Position numbers and translations under genes: made by a program
In this document: one piece after another, positions 36,784 to 45,013 of the stretch
Position numbering within the stretch: position 1 is the stretch's first letter
Layout: each line of letters opens with the position of its first letter
The notes under the pieces: model-generated
What the model was told of the DNA's origin: nothing
Seen by the model: only the letters and a program-made list of their open reading frames with translations
Databases searched by the model: none
Assembly: GCA_015067845.1 (NCBI GenBank)
Contig: SVLT01000009.1
Coordinates: 26,510-90,509 of the forward strand
Direction of reading: 5' to 3'
Source of the DNA: Oscillospiraceae bacterium
Lineage (GTDB): Bacteria; Bacillota; Clostridia; Oscillospirales; Oscillospiraceae
DNA length: 64,000 nucleotides

Positions 36784-37311
36784 ATGAAATTACTGATTGC
36801 ATCGGATATCCACGGCTCGGCATACTATTGCGGCAAGCTGATGGAAGTTCTGGAACGGGAACGCCCGGACAAACTGCTTCTTTTAGGCGATCTTTTATAC
36901 CACGGCCCACGCAATGACCTGCCCCGGGATTATGCCCCCAAGCAGGTGATCGAAATGCTGTCGGCCCACAAGGATATCATCACCGCCGTTCGGGGCAACT
37001 GCGAGGCGGAAGTGGATCAAATGGTTTTGCCCTTTTCCTGTATGGCGGATTTCGCCCAACTGGAAGTGGACGGCAAGCTGTTCCATTTGACTCACGGTCA
37101 CCACGAAAATCCGGATACTCTGCCGCCCCTGCCGGAGGGCAGTGTGTTCCTTTCCGGTCACACCCATGTAAAAATGGACGAAGTACGCGCTGGCATCCAC
37201 TGTATCAATCCCGGAAGCGTGTCCATTCCCAAGGACGGAAGCCACAGCTGCATGATTTACCGGGGCGGTGTATTTACTGTCGTTTCGTTGGAGGATGCCC
37301 ATGGAATGTGA
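36784..37311 (+). CDS. yfcE: YfcE-type metallophosphodiesterase
   Basis: A protein of 175 residues. The start at 36784 follows TAGGAG; GTG at 36778 lies inside that site. Metal-binding blocks of calcineurin-like phosphoesterases are complete: LIASDIHGS (D-x-H), LLLGDLLYHG (G-D), VRGNCE (G-N-C-E), LTHGHH and LSGHTHV (G-H-x-H). YfcE-like enzymes hydrolyse phosphodiesters with manganese; the natural substrate is not known. The end overlaps the next small gene by 11 bases. Confidence 0.92.
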   Translation: MKLLIASDIHGSAYYCGKLMEVLERERPDKLLLLGDLLYHGPRNDLPRDYAPKQVIEMLSAHKDIITAVRGNCEAEVDQMVLPFSCMADFAQLEVDGKLFHLTHGHHENPDTLPPLPEGSVFLSGHTHVKMDEVRAGIHCINPGSVSIPKDGSHSCMIYRGGVFTVVSLEDAHGM

Positions 37312-37474
37312 GTGCGAGACCTGCTGGTACTATGATTATGATGAGGAATACGATGAGTATTTCTGCATGATGGACTTGGATGAGGATGAAGTCTACCGCT
37401 TTTTCAGCTCCGGAAAAAACCGTTGCCCCTACTACCGCCAGGGCGACGATTACACCCTTGCTAGGAGGCAATAA
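37301..37474 (+). CDS. DUF6472-type small Cys/Asp/Tyr-rich protein
   Basis: A protein of 57 residues, starting at 37301 with GGAGG upstream and overlapping the phosphodiesterase gene. It reads C-E-C-E-T-C-W-Y-Y-D-Y-D-E-E-Y, then F-C-M-M-D-L-D-E-D-E-V and R-C-P-Y-Y-R, closely matching my recollection of the DUF6472 family of Clostridia. Five cysteines, two of them as C-x-x-C-W, and many acidic residues suggest a small metal-binding protein. No function is known. Confidence 0.8.
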   Translation: MECECETCWYYDYDEEYDEYFCMMDLDEDEVYRFFSSGKNRCPYYRQGDDYTLARRQ

Positions 37475-37475
37475 T

Positions 37476-39308
37476 ATGATTCGATATTTGGGCCTTGTCC
37501 TGATTTTGGCGCTGCTGCTGTGCGGCTGTGCCCAGGAAACAACAACGCCGTCCTCAACAGGGGATGGTGTGGTCAACAATACAGTCAATACGCAGGATTC
37601 TGTGGTATATGTGCCGGAAAGCGGAGCAGAACTGGCCACAGATGGCGCAGTACAAAGCTACGCCCTGAGTGACGACGGCTATTATGCCTGTGCGTCGCAG
37701 CAGGATTCCATGATGTTGTTCCGTCAGCAGGAAACGGGAACGGAGCTGACAGTTTTTGACGAAAAACTGACAAAAATCGTGTATACCATCGATCTGGGCG
37801 CAGGTTCTGTGCATCCGGAAGCCCGTATGCAGTTTTCCCAGCAGGGCATGGCATATTGCGACAGCGAAAACCGTGTTCTGGTATTTCTCAATACCCTGAT
37901 GGTGGAGACCGCGCGGATCTATCTGCCGGAGAATCTGCAAGGGGATGCCTGGGTGTCTCCAGACTGGAAAAATGCCTATTTCTGCACTGATAAGGGTATC
38001 TGCGCCATGGATCTGCAGACGGGTATTTCCCGCGTCCTGTGCCAGCAGAGCGCTGTCAGTCAGCAGGTTACCGGAATTTTCGGCGAAGGAAAGGCCTTGC
38101 GTTACGAGGCGGAAGTGACCGAGGGTGAAAAACAGGTATTCCTGATCGATGCCCAATCCGGTGAGATCCTGCGCCGGGACGATGATCTGGTCACCCTGGA
38201 TACCGGGGCGGAAACCTATTTCTTTGTGCAAAATATCAGCGGTGTTCGCTGTCTGCGTTTCGGAGCAGGGGAGGAGCACAAGGCTTTGTGGCCCCTGGAA
38301 GATACCGCCGAGCCGGTGATGCTCTTCGAAGACAATGGGGTGGTCATGGTGCAGTCTGCCGAGAGCCAGACGGAGCTTGCTTGCTACGATCTGACCACGG
38401 GCACGCGCGCCGCGGAGGTCGTGCTTCCGGATGTGATCCGGGTATGGGGTCTGGCAGAGGGTGCTGAGAAAACACTTTGGTTCTTCGGTGAGGATGCCGC
38501 AGGGCAGACCACGCTCTACTGCTGGGATATGAACAAGAGCCTGACGGAGGACGAAGCGGTCTATACCGCCCCGTGGTACACCCCGGACGATCCGGACACC
38601 GATGGCTTTGCCGAAATTCAGAAAAAAGCAGACGAACTGGGAAAGAAATTCGGCGTTGAGATCTTGATTTGGGAGGACGCGGCCAAGACCGCACCCAAGA
38701 ATAAGACCTTTACCCAGGAACACATGACGCAGCTGTATGCCCACTATCTTTCCCAAATGGAGCAGGTGCTTGGAGAATTCCACAAAACCATGTTCACCAA
38801 AACCTCCACAGGCAAGCTGCAAATCGCATTGCTGAATCAGATAGAGGGCGAAGACTTACCTGACGGAATCAACTGCCTGCAATTCTGGAACGGAAGCACC
38901 CCCGTGGTGGCGATCACCCTGGGTGAAGATTTTGTGAGCGATCTGTATCACGGCATCTATCTGTATATGGAAGCGCGGATCTTGAGCAAATCCGGCGCGC
39001 TGTACGAATGGTATAAATACAATCCCTCCGCTTTTGATTATGATAACGACTACATTGCCAACTCCAAACGGACGGATACCACGTACCTCACCGGCAAAAA
39101 GCCCTATTTTATCGACCTGTTTTCCATGAGCTATGCCAGGGAAGACCGGGCGACCATCTTTGAGTATGCCTGTATGCCGGGTAATGAGGAGATTTTCCAA
39201 TCTTCTGCTATCCAGAAAAAATTGCAGCGGATCTGCAAGGGCATCCGGGAGGCGTACGGCCTGAAAAAAGTGGAAACCGAGTTCCTGTGGGAGCAGTATC
39301 TGAACTGA
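37476..39308 (+). CDS. Large lipoprotein with a beta-propeller-like body
   Basis: A protein of 610 residues. AGGAGG precedes the start; the signal peptide ends LLLCGC with lipidated C18, then a Thr/Ser-rich linker. Residues about 60-380 have the strand pattern of a seven-bladed propeller (repeated units such as MLFRQQETGTELTVFDEKLT and AYFCTDKGICAMDLQTG). The C-terminal 220 residues are alpha-helical, with a zincin-like look but no HExxH motif. It is anchored outside the membrane. The last gene of the run that begins with the XRE regulator. Specific function not recognised. Confidence 0.75.
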   Translation: MIRYLGLVLILALLLCGCAQETTTPSSTGDGVVNNTVNTQDSVVYVPESGAELATDGAVQSYALSDDGYYACASQQDSMMLFRQQETGTELTVFDEKLTKIVYTIDLGAGSVHPEARMQFSQQGMAYCDSENRVLVFLNTLMVETARIYLPENLQGDAWVSPDWKNAYFCTDKGICAMDLQTGISRVLCQQSAVSQQVTGIFGEGKALRYEAEVTEGEKQVFLIDAQSGEILRRDDDLVTLDTGAETYFFVQNISGVRCLRFGAGEEHKALWPLEDTAEPVMLFEDNGVVMVQSAESQTELACYDLTTGTRAAEVVLPDVIRVWGLAEGAEKTLWFFGEDAAGQTTLYCWDMNKSLTEDEAVYTAPWYTPDDPDTDGFAEIQKKADELGKKFGVEILIWEDAAKTAPKNKTFTQEHMTQLYAHYLSQMEQVLGEFHKTMFTKTSTGKLQIALLNQIEGEDLPDGINCLQFWNGSTPVVAITLGEDFVSDLYHGIYLYMEARILSKSGALYEWYKYNPSAFDYDNDYIANSKRTDTTYLTGKKPYFIDLFSMSYAREDRATIFEYACMPGNEEIFQSSAIQKKLQRICKGIREAYGLKKVETEFLWEQYLN

Positions 39309-39311
39309 TAA

Positions 39312-39343
39312 AAAAAGAAGACCCTGGGAAGGGTCTTCTTTTT
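39312..39343. terminator. Bidirectional hairpin terminator
   Basis: Arms 39312-39325 and 39330-39343 (AAGAAGACCCT core) with GGGA loop and A/T flanks; it serves the lipoprotein gene and the converging acetyltransferase. Confidence 0.9.
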
Positions 39344-39848
39344 ATAATTTCTTCTCGTAGGCGAAGCGGTCACCGCCACCTTGGATGACTGTGCCGCAGT
39401 AGTAAAATCCGTTCTTTTCCAGAACGTGTTGCATGCGTTTGTTTGCACCGTCGGTGTCGATACGCAGAAGATGGAAGCCATGCTCTTTGCAGAATTGCTC
39501 CACCAGCCCAAAAGTGATTCTTCCCAGACCCTGTCCACGGAATTCCGGGGCAATGGCAATGCGATGCACCACGGCGTAAGGCCCGTCGTGCTTCCACGCA
39601 CCCTTGATTGCAGGGTAAGAGGGATCCCCGTCAAAGCCGATGTACATATAAGCGGCAATCACACCATCCACTTTCAGCACATACCCCAGGCCGTCCCGGA
39701 GATCGCTCCGGACACTCTCTTCATCCGGGTAGCCGTCCGGCCACTGGATGAAGCCCTGCTCCCGCTGAAACTCCCGCCCGGCGTTCAGAATGTCCATACA
39801 CCGACGAAAATCCCCCGGCTGCGCCAATACCAATTCACAGACTGCCAT
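39342..39848 (-). CDS. GNAT-family N-acetyltransferase
   Basis: A protein of 168 residues. The start at 39848 follows GAGGTG. The acetyl-CoA-binding motif A is VHRIAIAPEFRGQGLGRITFGL (R/Q-x-x-G-x-G/A form), with motif B in RIDTDGANKRMQHVLEKNGF and the final YCGTVIQGG. It transfers acetyl from acetyl-CoA to an amine of an unknown small molecule or protein. The gene directly follows a small acidic protein gene. Confidence 0.9.
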   Translation of the reverse strand: MAVCELVLAQPGDFRRCMDILNAGREFQREQGFIQWPDGYPDEESVRSDLRDGLGYVLKVDGVIAAYMYIGFDGDPSYPAIKGAWKHDGPYAVVHRIAIAPEFRGQGLGRITFGLVEQFCKEHGFHLLRIDTDGANKRMQHVLEKNGFYYCGTVIQGGGDRFAYEKKL

Positions 39849-39849
39849 T

Positions 39850-40041
39850 TTACACCTCGTCCAGAAGATCCAGCACTTCGTCCAGCAGGTCTTCCAGCTC
39901 TTCGTGTTCTTCGGCCCAGGCTTCGTATTCTTCGCTTTCCATATCCTCAGGCTCCCGGGCATCCAACTGGGCAATTTCTGCCAGCAGAGCGGCTTTCTGG
40001 GCTTCCAGAGGCCCATTGGGGTCAAATTCAATAATAGGCAT
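39850..40041 (-). CDS. Small, strongly acidic helical protein
   Basis: A protein of 63 residues. AAAAGGAG precedes the start at 40041 and the stop is one base from the acetyltransferase start, so the two are coupled. After PIIEFDPNGP, the chain is a long Glu/Leu/Ala helix with heptad-like leucines (ELEDLLDEVLDLLDEV at the end) and more than a third acidic residues. It could be a coiled-coil partner of the acetyltransferase. No family recognised. Confidence 0.7.
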   Translation of the reverse strand: MPIIEFDPNGPLEAQKAALLAEIAQLDAREPEDMESEEYEAWAEEHEELEDLLDEVLDLLDEV

Positions 40042-40079
40042 AGAGATCTCCTTTTGCTGTGGTATATGTTCGAGAACAA

Positions 40080-40195
40080 TGTCATTGCGAGGAGCGCAGC
40101 GACGTGGCAATCTCCCGGTATGATGTATGTTACTGCACAATAGTGCCGATGGATGTTACCAGGAGATTCCCACGGCCTTCGGCCTCGGAATGACA
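40080..40195. repeat. Palindrome-rich MITE/REP-like element, copy B (116 bp)
   Basis: TGTCATTGCGA (40080-40090) to TCGGAATGACA (40185-40195), the same ends as copy A. GCGACGTGGCAATCTCC and AGGAGATTCCCACGGCC are the shared inner blocks. No coding capacity. Confidence 0.7.
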
Positions 40196-40217
40196 TAACG
40201 ATAGAGGGGGTATTACA

Positions 40218-40910
40218 TTAGAACAATCCGGCAATGGCGAACCAAATAACCGGGAAAATCAGTCCGGGGAGCATGTTGCCCACGCGGATGCGCTCTTTCG
40301 TCAGACCGGCAACATTTATGCCGGTGGCAATGAGCATCACACCGCCCACCGCGCTCATTTCTGTGATCATAGGCTCAGTCAGTACCGGCTCGATCACACC
40401 GGCCAGCAGAGTCAGCGCGCCCTGATAGACGATGACCGTTACCGCAGAAAAGGCAACACCAATGCCCATAGTGGCGGCAAATGTGACGGACATGATGCCG
40501 TCCATTACGGATTTAGCGAAGATGATATCATAATCCCCCCGCAGACCGGCATCAAAACTGCCCATGATGGACATGGAACCCACGCAGAACAGCAGACTTG
40601 CGGTGACGAATCCCTCGGTAAAACGGCCGCCATTCTTTTGGGCGACCCGCTCTTTTAGCCAGTCCCCGGCACCATCCAACCGCTGTTCCAGTTTCAGCAG
40701 CTCACCAATTACAGTGCCTGCCACCAGACATACAATGACGATGAGCATATTGGAAGTGGTAATGGCCTCGGTCACACCGATGACCATAGCACAAATACCC
40801 ATACAGGCGACCACAGTTTTGGTGTGATGCGGTTTCAGTCGGTTATGAAGTAAAATGCCCACCAGACTGCCCAAAATGACAGCTGCGGCATTGACAAATA
40901 CGGCAAGCAT
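40218..40910 (-). CDS. DUF554 family membrane protein
   Basis: A protein of 230 residues with six or seven hydrophobic segments. GGAGGG precedes the start at 40910. The opening VFVNAAAVILGSLVGILL, the middle FCVGSMSIMGSFDAGLRGD and SVMDGIMSVTFAATMGIGVAFSA are the diagnostic blocks of DUF554 (YdfK/YqgA). The family is thought to be a transporter, but no substrate is proven. Monocistronic; the divergent neighbour is the aldo/keto reductase. Confidence 0.92.
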   Translation of the reverse strand: MLAVFVNAAAVILGSLVGILLHNRLKPHHTKTVVACMGICAMVIGVTEAITTSNMLIVIVCLVAGTVIGELLKLEQRLDGAGDWLKERVAQKNGGRFTEGFVTASLLFCVGSMSIMGSFDAGLRGDYDIIFAKSVMDGIMSVTFAATMGIGVAFSAVTVIVYQGALTLLAGVIEPVLTEPMITEMSAVGGVMLIATGINVAGLTKERIRVGNMLPGLIFPVIWFAIAGLF

Positions 40911-41030
40911 AAAATCCCTCCGTTTGATGATATCCGATTTATTATAACATTCCGTTGCGAATAATACAATATAGATTTTTTGAAGCAAATGGGATATAAT
41001 GAAACAAAAGCACACAGAAAGGTGGTTTTT

Positions 41031-42209
41031 ATGAAATACCGCAAGGACAAATACGGCAATGACATCTCCGTTTTGGGTTTCGGGTGCATGCGTTTTCCCA
41101 GAAAGAACGGCAGCATCGACATGGCAGAAACGGAACGGGAGTTGATGGCCGCTATCGATGCCGGTGTGAACTATTTTGATACTGCCTACATATACCCCGG
41201 CAGTGAGGCCGCTCTGGGCGAGATCTTGACGAAAAATCAGGCTCGGGATAAGGTATACATCGCAACCAAGCTGCCCCATTACCTCGTCAAATCCCGGGAG
41301 AAGATGGAAAAAATCTTCGATGAGCATTTGAAGCGGTTGCAGACGGATCATATCGACTACTACCTGATGCATATGCTCACCGATGTGCCGACCTGGGAGA
41401 GCCTGAAAAAGCTGGGAATCCTGGAGTTTTTGGAGGAAAAGAAGCGCTCCGGCGCGATCCGGCAGGTGGGCTTTTCCTACCACGGCAATACGGAGAAATT
41501 CATTCAGCTGGTGGATGCCTATGACTGGGATTTCTGTCAGATCCAGTATAACTATATGGATGAACACACCCAGGCCGGGCGCAGGGGGCTGCACTATGCC
41601 CATGAAAAGGGTCTGCCGGTGGTGATCATGGAGCCACTGCGGGGCGGCAAATTGGTGACCCGTCTTCCCCGGGAGGCAATGGAAGAATTTGAAAAGTATC
41701 CCATCCGCCGCAGTCCTGCCCAGTGGGCATTTCGCTGGCTGTGGGATCAGCCGGAGGTTACCTGCGTGCTGTCCGGCATGAACTCCATGGAAATGCTCAT
41801 GGATAATGTGCAGACCGCCTCCACAACGGAGGTGGGCGAGCTGGGAGAAGGGGAGCAGGCCATGCTTGCCCGGGTGCTGGATGCAATCTACTCCAAAATG
41901 AAGGTCGGCTGCACCGGCTGCGGCTACTGCATGCCCTGCCCCAAGGGCGTGGACATTCCGGGAATGTTCGCCGCCTACAATCGACGGTATGCGGAAGGGA
42001 AATTCAGCGGTCTCAAAGAGCATTTTATGTGCAGCGCTGCCCGTCGGGATTCTACAGCGGCCTATAATTGCATCGGCTGCGGCAAGTGCGAAAGCCATTG
42101 CCCACAGCATATTTCCATCCGGGAAGAACTGAAAAAAGCATCCAAGGAGCTGGAAGGGCCCCTTTACCGGACGGCTCGGAAAATTGTAGAGATTCTGAAG
42201 CTGTACTGA
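41031..42209 (+). CDS. Aldo/keto reductase with C-terminal 4Fe-4S domain
   Basis: A protein of 392 residues. The TIM-barrel AKR part covers 1-285: GFGCMRFPR, the catalytic D-x-x-x-Y in YFDTAYIYPGSEAALGE, the Lys in IATKLP and the His in YYLMHML. A ferredoxin-like extension carries C294-TGCGYCMPCP and C347-IGCGKCESHCP, two cysteine clusters for iron-sulfur centres. This combination is common in strict anaerobes, where the clusters probably pass electrons to the nucleotide site; substrates are unknown. AAAGGTGG precedes the start. Confidence 0.93.
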   Translation: MKYRKDKYGNDISVLGFGCMRFPRKNGSIDMAETERELMAAIDAGVNYFDTAYIYPGSEAALGEILTKNQARDKVYIATKLPHYLVKSREKMEKIFDEHLKRLQTDHIDYYLMHMLTDVPTWESLKKLGILEFLEEKKRSGAIRQVGFSYHGNTEKFIQLVDAYDWDFCQIQYNYMDEHTQAGRRGLHYAHEKGLPVVIMEPLRGGKLVTRLPREAMEEFEKYPIRRSPAQWAFRWLWDQPEVTCVLSGMNSMEMLMDNVQTASTTEVGELGEGEQAMLARVLDAIYSKMKVGCTGCGYCMPCPKGVDIPGMFAAYNRRYAEGKFSGLKEHFMCSAARRDSTAAYNCIGCGKCESHCPQHISIREELKKASKELEGPLYRTARKIVEILKLY

Positions 42210-42226
42210 CATAAGAGGGATTGGAT

Positions 42227-42556
42227 ATGGCAGGAAAGATCATTGGCTGGGTCGTAGCGTTTGGCTGCGCGATCCTGTTTTATGGGATCGGTGTGTATGC
42301 GCAGAAGCTGGAAAAGCCCATGTGGTTTTGGTCCGGTACAGAAGTAGATGCGACAAAAATTACGGATGTAGCACAGTACAATGCCGAAAACGCCACAATG
42401 TGGAAGTGGTATTCTCTGTGGTATGTTGCGGCAGGAGTGGCGCAAATCTGGAGCTCGATCGCCTATGCGATCATCCTTGTGCTGAGCTGCACAGTCGGCC
42501 TTGCCATCCTGATCCGGAAATACCAACGGATTTTGAAAAAATACAGCATCCAATAA
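42227..42556 (+). CDS. Small membrane protein of unknown function
   Basis: A protein of 109 residues. The start at 42227 follows AAGAGGG; TTG 42221 is open but lacks a site. Two hydrophobic helices (about 5-24 and 65-97) flank a polar loop with W-F-W-S-G-T-E and W-K-W-Y-S-L-W-Y. It lies 17 bases after the reductase and probably shares its transcript. I do not recognise a named family. Confidence 0.75.
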   Translation: MAGKIIGWVVAFGCAILFYGIGVYAQKLEKPMWFWSGTEVDATKITDVAQYNAENATMWKWYSLWYVAAGVAQIWSSIAYAIILVLSCTVGLAILIRKYQRILKKYSIQ

Positions 42557-42560
42557 GTAA

Positions 42561-42586
42561 AATCGGCACCCGGATGGGTGCCGATT
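42561..42586. terminator. Hairpin between converging genes
   Basis: AATCGGCACCC (42561-42571) pairs with GGGTGCCGATT (42576-42586), GGAT loop; the T-runs are short. Confidence 0.7.
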
Positions 42587-42590
42587 GATA

Positions 42591-43358
42591 TTACACTGCA
42601 ACAGGCGTTTTTTGTCGGTTGAGAGCTTTGCGGATGGCCTTGTAGATGCAGTAGAAGCCGATGACAAAGCCGTAATGCACAGCGGTCAGGCCAAAGACAT
42701 AGATCAGCTGGGCGGGCCAGTAGCCGATGATGGGCTGCAGCATCAGGCGGATTTCCTCAATGGGGCCCACATTGCAATGGTAGAAACCGGCGTAGTTGGT
42801 TTCCAGCAGCTGGGACACGATGGCCGCGAGGGCGCAAAAACAAGTCAGAAACAGGATAATGAGCTTGTGCTCGCCCTTGGGAGCCGGAGTGTGGAGATCC
42901 AGCGCGACCATCAGCATAAAGGCCAACATGGCCAGATTGTGGAAGGCAACCGTATGGAAATCCAGATAGTCCACGAAAAATCTTTCAATATTTCCGGCAC
43001 CGTAGATCAGACAGGGATAAATAGCGGTCAGCCAGAAAACCGCGCCGCAGATGGCGGTTCCCACAGCACGCACCTTTTGGACATGCTTGCCCTTGTAAAA
43101 AGCCATGGCGGGCATGGTGACCAGCAGCAGGGAGCAGAAATGCAGGGGAATGTGGTAAAGATCATACCCACGGGAGAAGGAAACCACTTGCTTGCCCACT
43201 TCCAGCAATAGCAAGATCACGGCGATGACCTGTACAGGAATCATACGGATCTTTTCGTCCTTCTTTCCCAGCCATGCGCGCAGTTCGATGCTTACCAGGA
43301 GCATGACGACAAGGGCAGGGAGCAGGGTTTTGATATGTTGCGGTGACCAGAGTTCCAT
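42591..43358 (-). CDS. YwaF/TMEM164-like polytopic membrane protein
   Basis: A protein of 255 residues with seven or eight hydrophobic segments. The start at 43358 has GGAGG upstream. The block YDLYHIPLHFCSLLL matches the family's L-P-L-H-x-C-S motif, and FHTVAFHNLAMLAF gives the second His group. The family (TIGR02206, YwaF) relates to eukaryotic TMEM164/AIG1-type acyltransferases that use a His/Cys pair; bacterial function is unproven. Confidence 0.85.
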   Translation of the reverse strand: MELWSPQHIKTLLPALVVMLLVSIELRAWLGKKDEKIRMIPVQVIAVILLLLEVGKQVVSFSRGYDLYHIPLHFCSLLLVTMPAMAFYKGKHVQKVRAVGTAICGAVFWLTAIYPCLIYGAGNIERFFVDYLDFHTVAFHNLAMLAFMLMVALDLHTPAPKGEHKLIILFLTCFCALAAIVSQLLETNYAGFYHCNVGPIEEIRLMLQPIIGYWPAQLIYVFGLTAVHYGFVIGFYCIYKAIRKALNRQKTPVAV

Positions 43359-43403
43359 AGTACGGATACCTCCACAGTACATAATTTTCCATTTTCCGAC
43401 ACC

Positions 43404-43431
43404 ATTATAACAAATATACCGAAAAAGGCAA
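43404..43431 (-). promoter_or_regulatory. Promoter of the YwaF-like gene
   Basis: Minus strand: TTGCCT (43426-43431), 16-base spacer, TATAAT (43404-43409). Confidence 0.6.
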
Positions 43432-43458
43432 AATTAAGAATTTCTTAAGAGCGGACAT

Positions 43459-43490
43459 AAAAAGTCACCGGATAAACCGGTGACTTTTTT
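43459..43490 (-). terminator. Terminator of the first DegT aminotransferase copy
   Basis: AAAAAGTCACCGG-ATAAA-CCGGTGACTTTTT (43459-43489). A near-identical hairpin follows the second copy at 44974. Confidence 0.9.
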
Positions 43491-43502
43491 ATATTACAGC
43501 AA

Positions 43503-44837
43503 TCAGGCGTTCTTCTTGGTGTAGTCCTTGTCGTAGTCGGAGCCGTACCACTGACCCTCGATGCGGTTTTCGTCGCCTTCCAGCAGATCCTTGTAGTTTT
43601 CCACTACCTTCTTATAGGCGGCGATGTACAGATCCAGCCATTCCTTCTCAAAGTGCTTGAACCAAGGCACGGAGATGCAGTAGACGTGGTCGGATGCGTC
43701 CAGCGCCTTGTCGTACACACCGTCATCGGGCTTCTGCTCGGTGGAGTGGAAGAAATCAAAGGTTCTGAAATACTTATGGGTATGCAGGTTGAAGTTCGCG
43801 CCGGAGCCGCACTTCATGGAGCCGTTGAACTCCGCGCTCACAGCTGCGGCAAAACGGGATGCGGAAAGGCCTTCCAGTTCTTCGGGCTTGTAAACCAGTC
43901 TGGGGCAGTAGCATGCGCCCAGGTGGGAGCCGATGGATGCGTCAGGACGGCGGGGCTTAATGCCGGGCAGACCTTCCAGGGCGTCGTAGAAATAGTCCAA
44001 AGCGCGTCTGATTTCTGCACAGCGCTCGTCGAAATGCTTCAGCTGTCCACGGGCCAGAGCGACGCAGAGCTGATTTGCACGGCCCTTCACACCGCCCAGG
44101 GCGATATGATAATAGCCTTTCAACTCGTCTGCTTCCAGAATGAAGTTGTCGTTGTTACGCTCGTAGTGGCCGTAAGCCAGGGCTCTTTCGTAGAGCTTGC
44201 GGTCGTCGGTGACCAGCATGCCCAGCTCGCCTGCGGCAAAGCCCTTTTGACACATCATGGACATGGCAGCGATGTGACCGAATGTACCCACCTTTTTGCC
44301 CTTGTACATGGAGCCGTGTCCGTGGGAGACATCCTCAATGACATAAAGATTGTGCTTCTTGGCGATCTCCATAATGGGATCCATATCGCAGGGATATGCC
44401 ATATAATGCACAACCATGATGGCCTTGGTGCGGGGGGTAATGCAGCGCTCCAGGTCGTTGGGGTCGATGTTCATCACTTCGTCCAGGTTGCAGAAGACTG
44501 CCTTCGCACCGAAGCAGCCGGCCTGAGAAACGCTGCCCCAATAGGTCTTGGTGGGGCAAATGATCTCGTCGCCCTCGCCCAAGCCGATGGCAAACATAGC
44601 GGCAGACAGGGCCATGGTGCCGTTTGTGAAGGCAAGGCCGTAGTTTCTGCCCTGCCACTGGGCATATTCTGCTTCGAATTTGGTGGTCAGGTCGGTGCCG
44701 GAGAACTTGTTGTTCACGATAACATCGGTTGCGGCCTCAATATCCTCCTGGGTGATGATGGGCCACTTGAACAGCTCCTCAGGTGCCTTTTTGTTGTTGA
44801 ATACGGGCTCGCCGCCCAATAAAGCTAATTTACTCAT
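43503..44837 (-). CDS. DegT/DnrJ/EryC1/StrS-family aminotransferase, copy 1
   Basis: A protein of 444 residues. The start at 44837 follows GGAGG. It is a PLP aminotransferase of the sugar/cyclitol group: PLP contacts in AFTNGTMALSAAMFAIGLGEGDEI, VIEDVSHGHGS (Asp) and MSMMCQKGFAAGELG, where the Lys after Q binds PLP. Family members aminate keto-sugars or keto-inositols. It is highly similar along its whole length to the neighbour at 45014 and ends with the same D-Y-D-K-D-Y-T-K-K-N-A. It has its own promoter after the shared-type terminator. Substrate unknown. Confidence 0.9.
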   Translation of the reverse strand: MSKLALLGGEPVFNNKKAPEELFKWPIITQEDIEAATDVIVNNKFSGTDLTTKFEAEYAQWQGRNYGLAFTNGTMALSAAMFAIGLGEGDEIICPTKTYWGSVSQAGCFGAKAVFCNLDEVMNIDPNDLERCITPRTKAIMVVHYMAYPCDMDPIMEIAKKHNLYVIEDVSHGHGSMYKGKKVGTFGHIAAMSMMCQKGFAAGELGMLVTDDRKLYERALAYGHYERNNDNFILEADELKGYYHIALGGVKGRANQLCVALARGQLKHFDERCAEIRRALDYFYDALEGLPGIKPRRPDASIGSHLGACYCPRLVYKPEELEGLSASRFAAAVSAEFNGSMKCGSGANFNLHTHKYFRTFDFFHSTEQKPDDGVYDKALDASDHVYCISVPWFKHFEKEWLDLYIAAYKKVVENYKDLLEGDENRIEGQWYGSDYDKDYTKKNA

Positions 44838-44870
44838 AATGGTTACCTCCATTTGGTATTGGATGGTATT

Positions 44871-44899
44871 ACTATATCACGGTAAAAGGGAGGAAACAA
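44871..44899 (-). promoter_or_regulatory. Promoter of DegT copy 1
   Basis: Minus strand: TTGTTT (44894-44899), 17-base spacer, TATAGT (44871-44876), located after the terminator of copy 2. Confidence 0.55.
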
Positions 44900-44973
44900 T
44901 ATCCTATGTTGTGATAAATGAAGAATATATTGCTTTTTTTGAGGTTTTTAGTATACGTCTGCCATAATATAAG

Positions 44974-45003
44974 AAAAGTCACCGGATGAACCGGTGACTT
45001 TTT
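44974..45003 (-). terminator. Terminator of the second DegT aminotransferase copy
   Basis: AAAAGTCACCGG-ATGAA-CCGGTGACTTTT, same stem as the one at 43459 with only the loop changed, so it was duplicated with the gene. Confidence 0.9.
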
Positions 45004-45013
45004 ATTGGGATCA

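Noticed and set aside
39342..40196. One 284-residue protein covering the acetyltransferase and upstream region
   Set aside because: The N-terminal part runs through the repeat element and is out of frame with a small gene that has a clear AAAAGGAG site; GNAT homology begins only at residue 117 of that frame.
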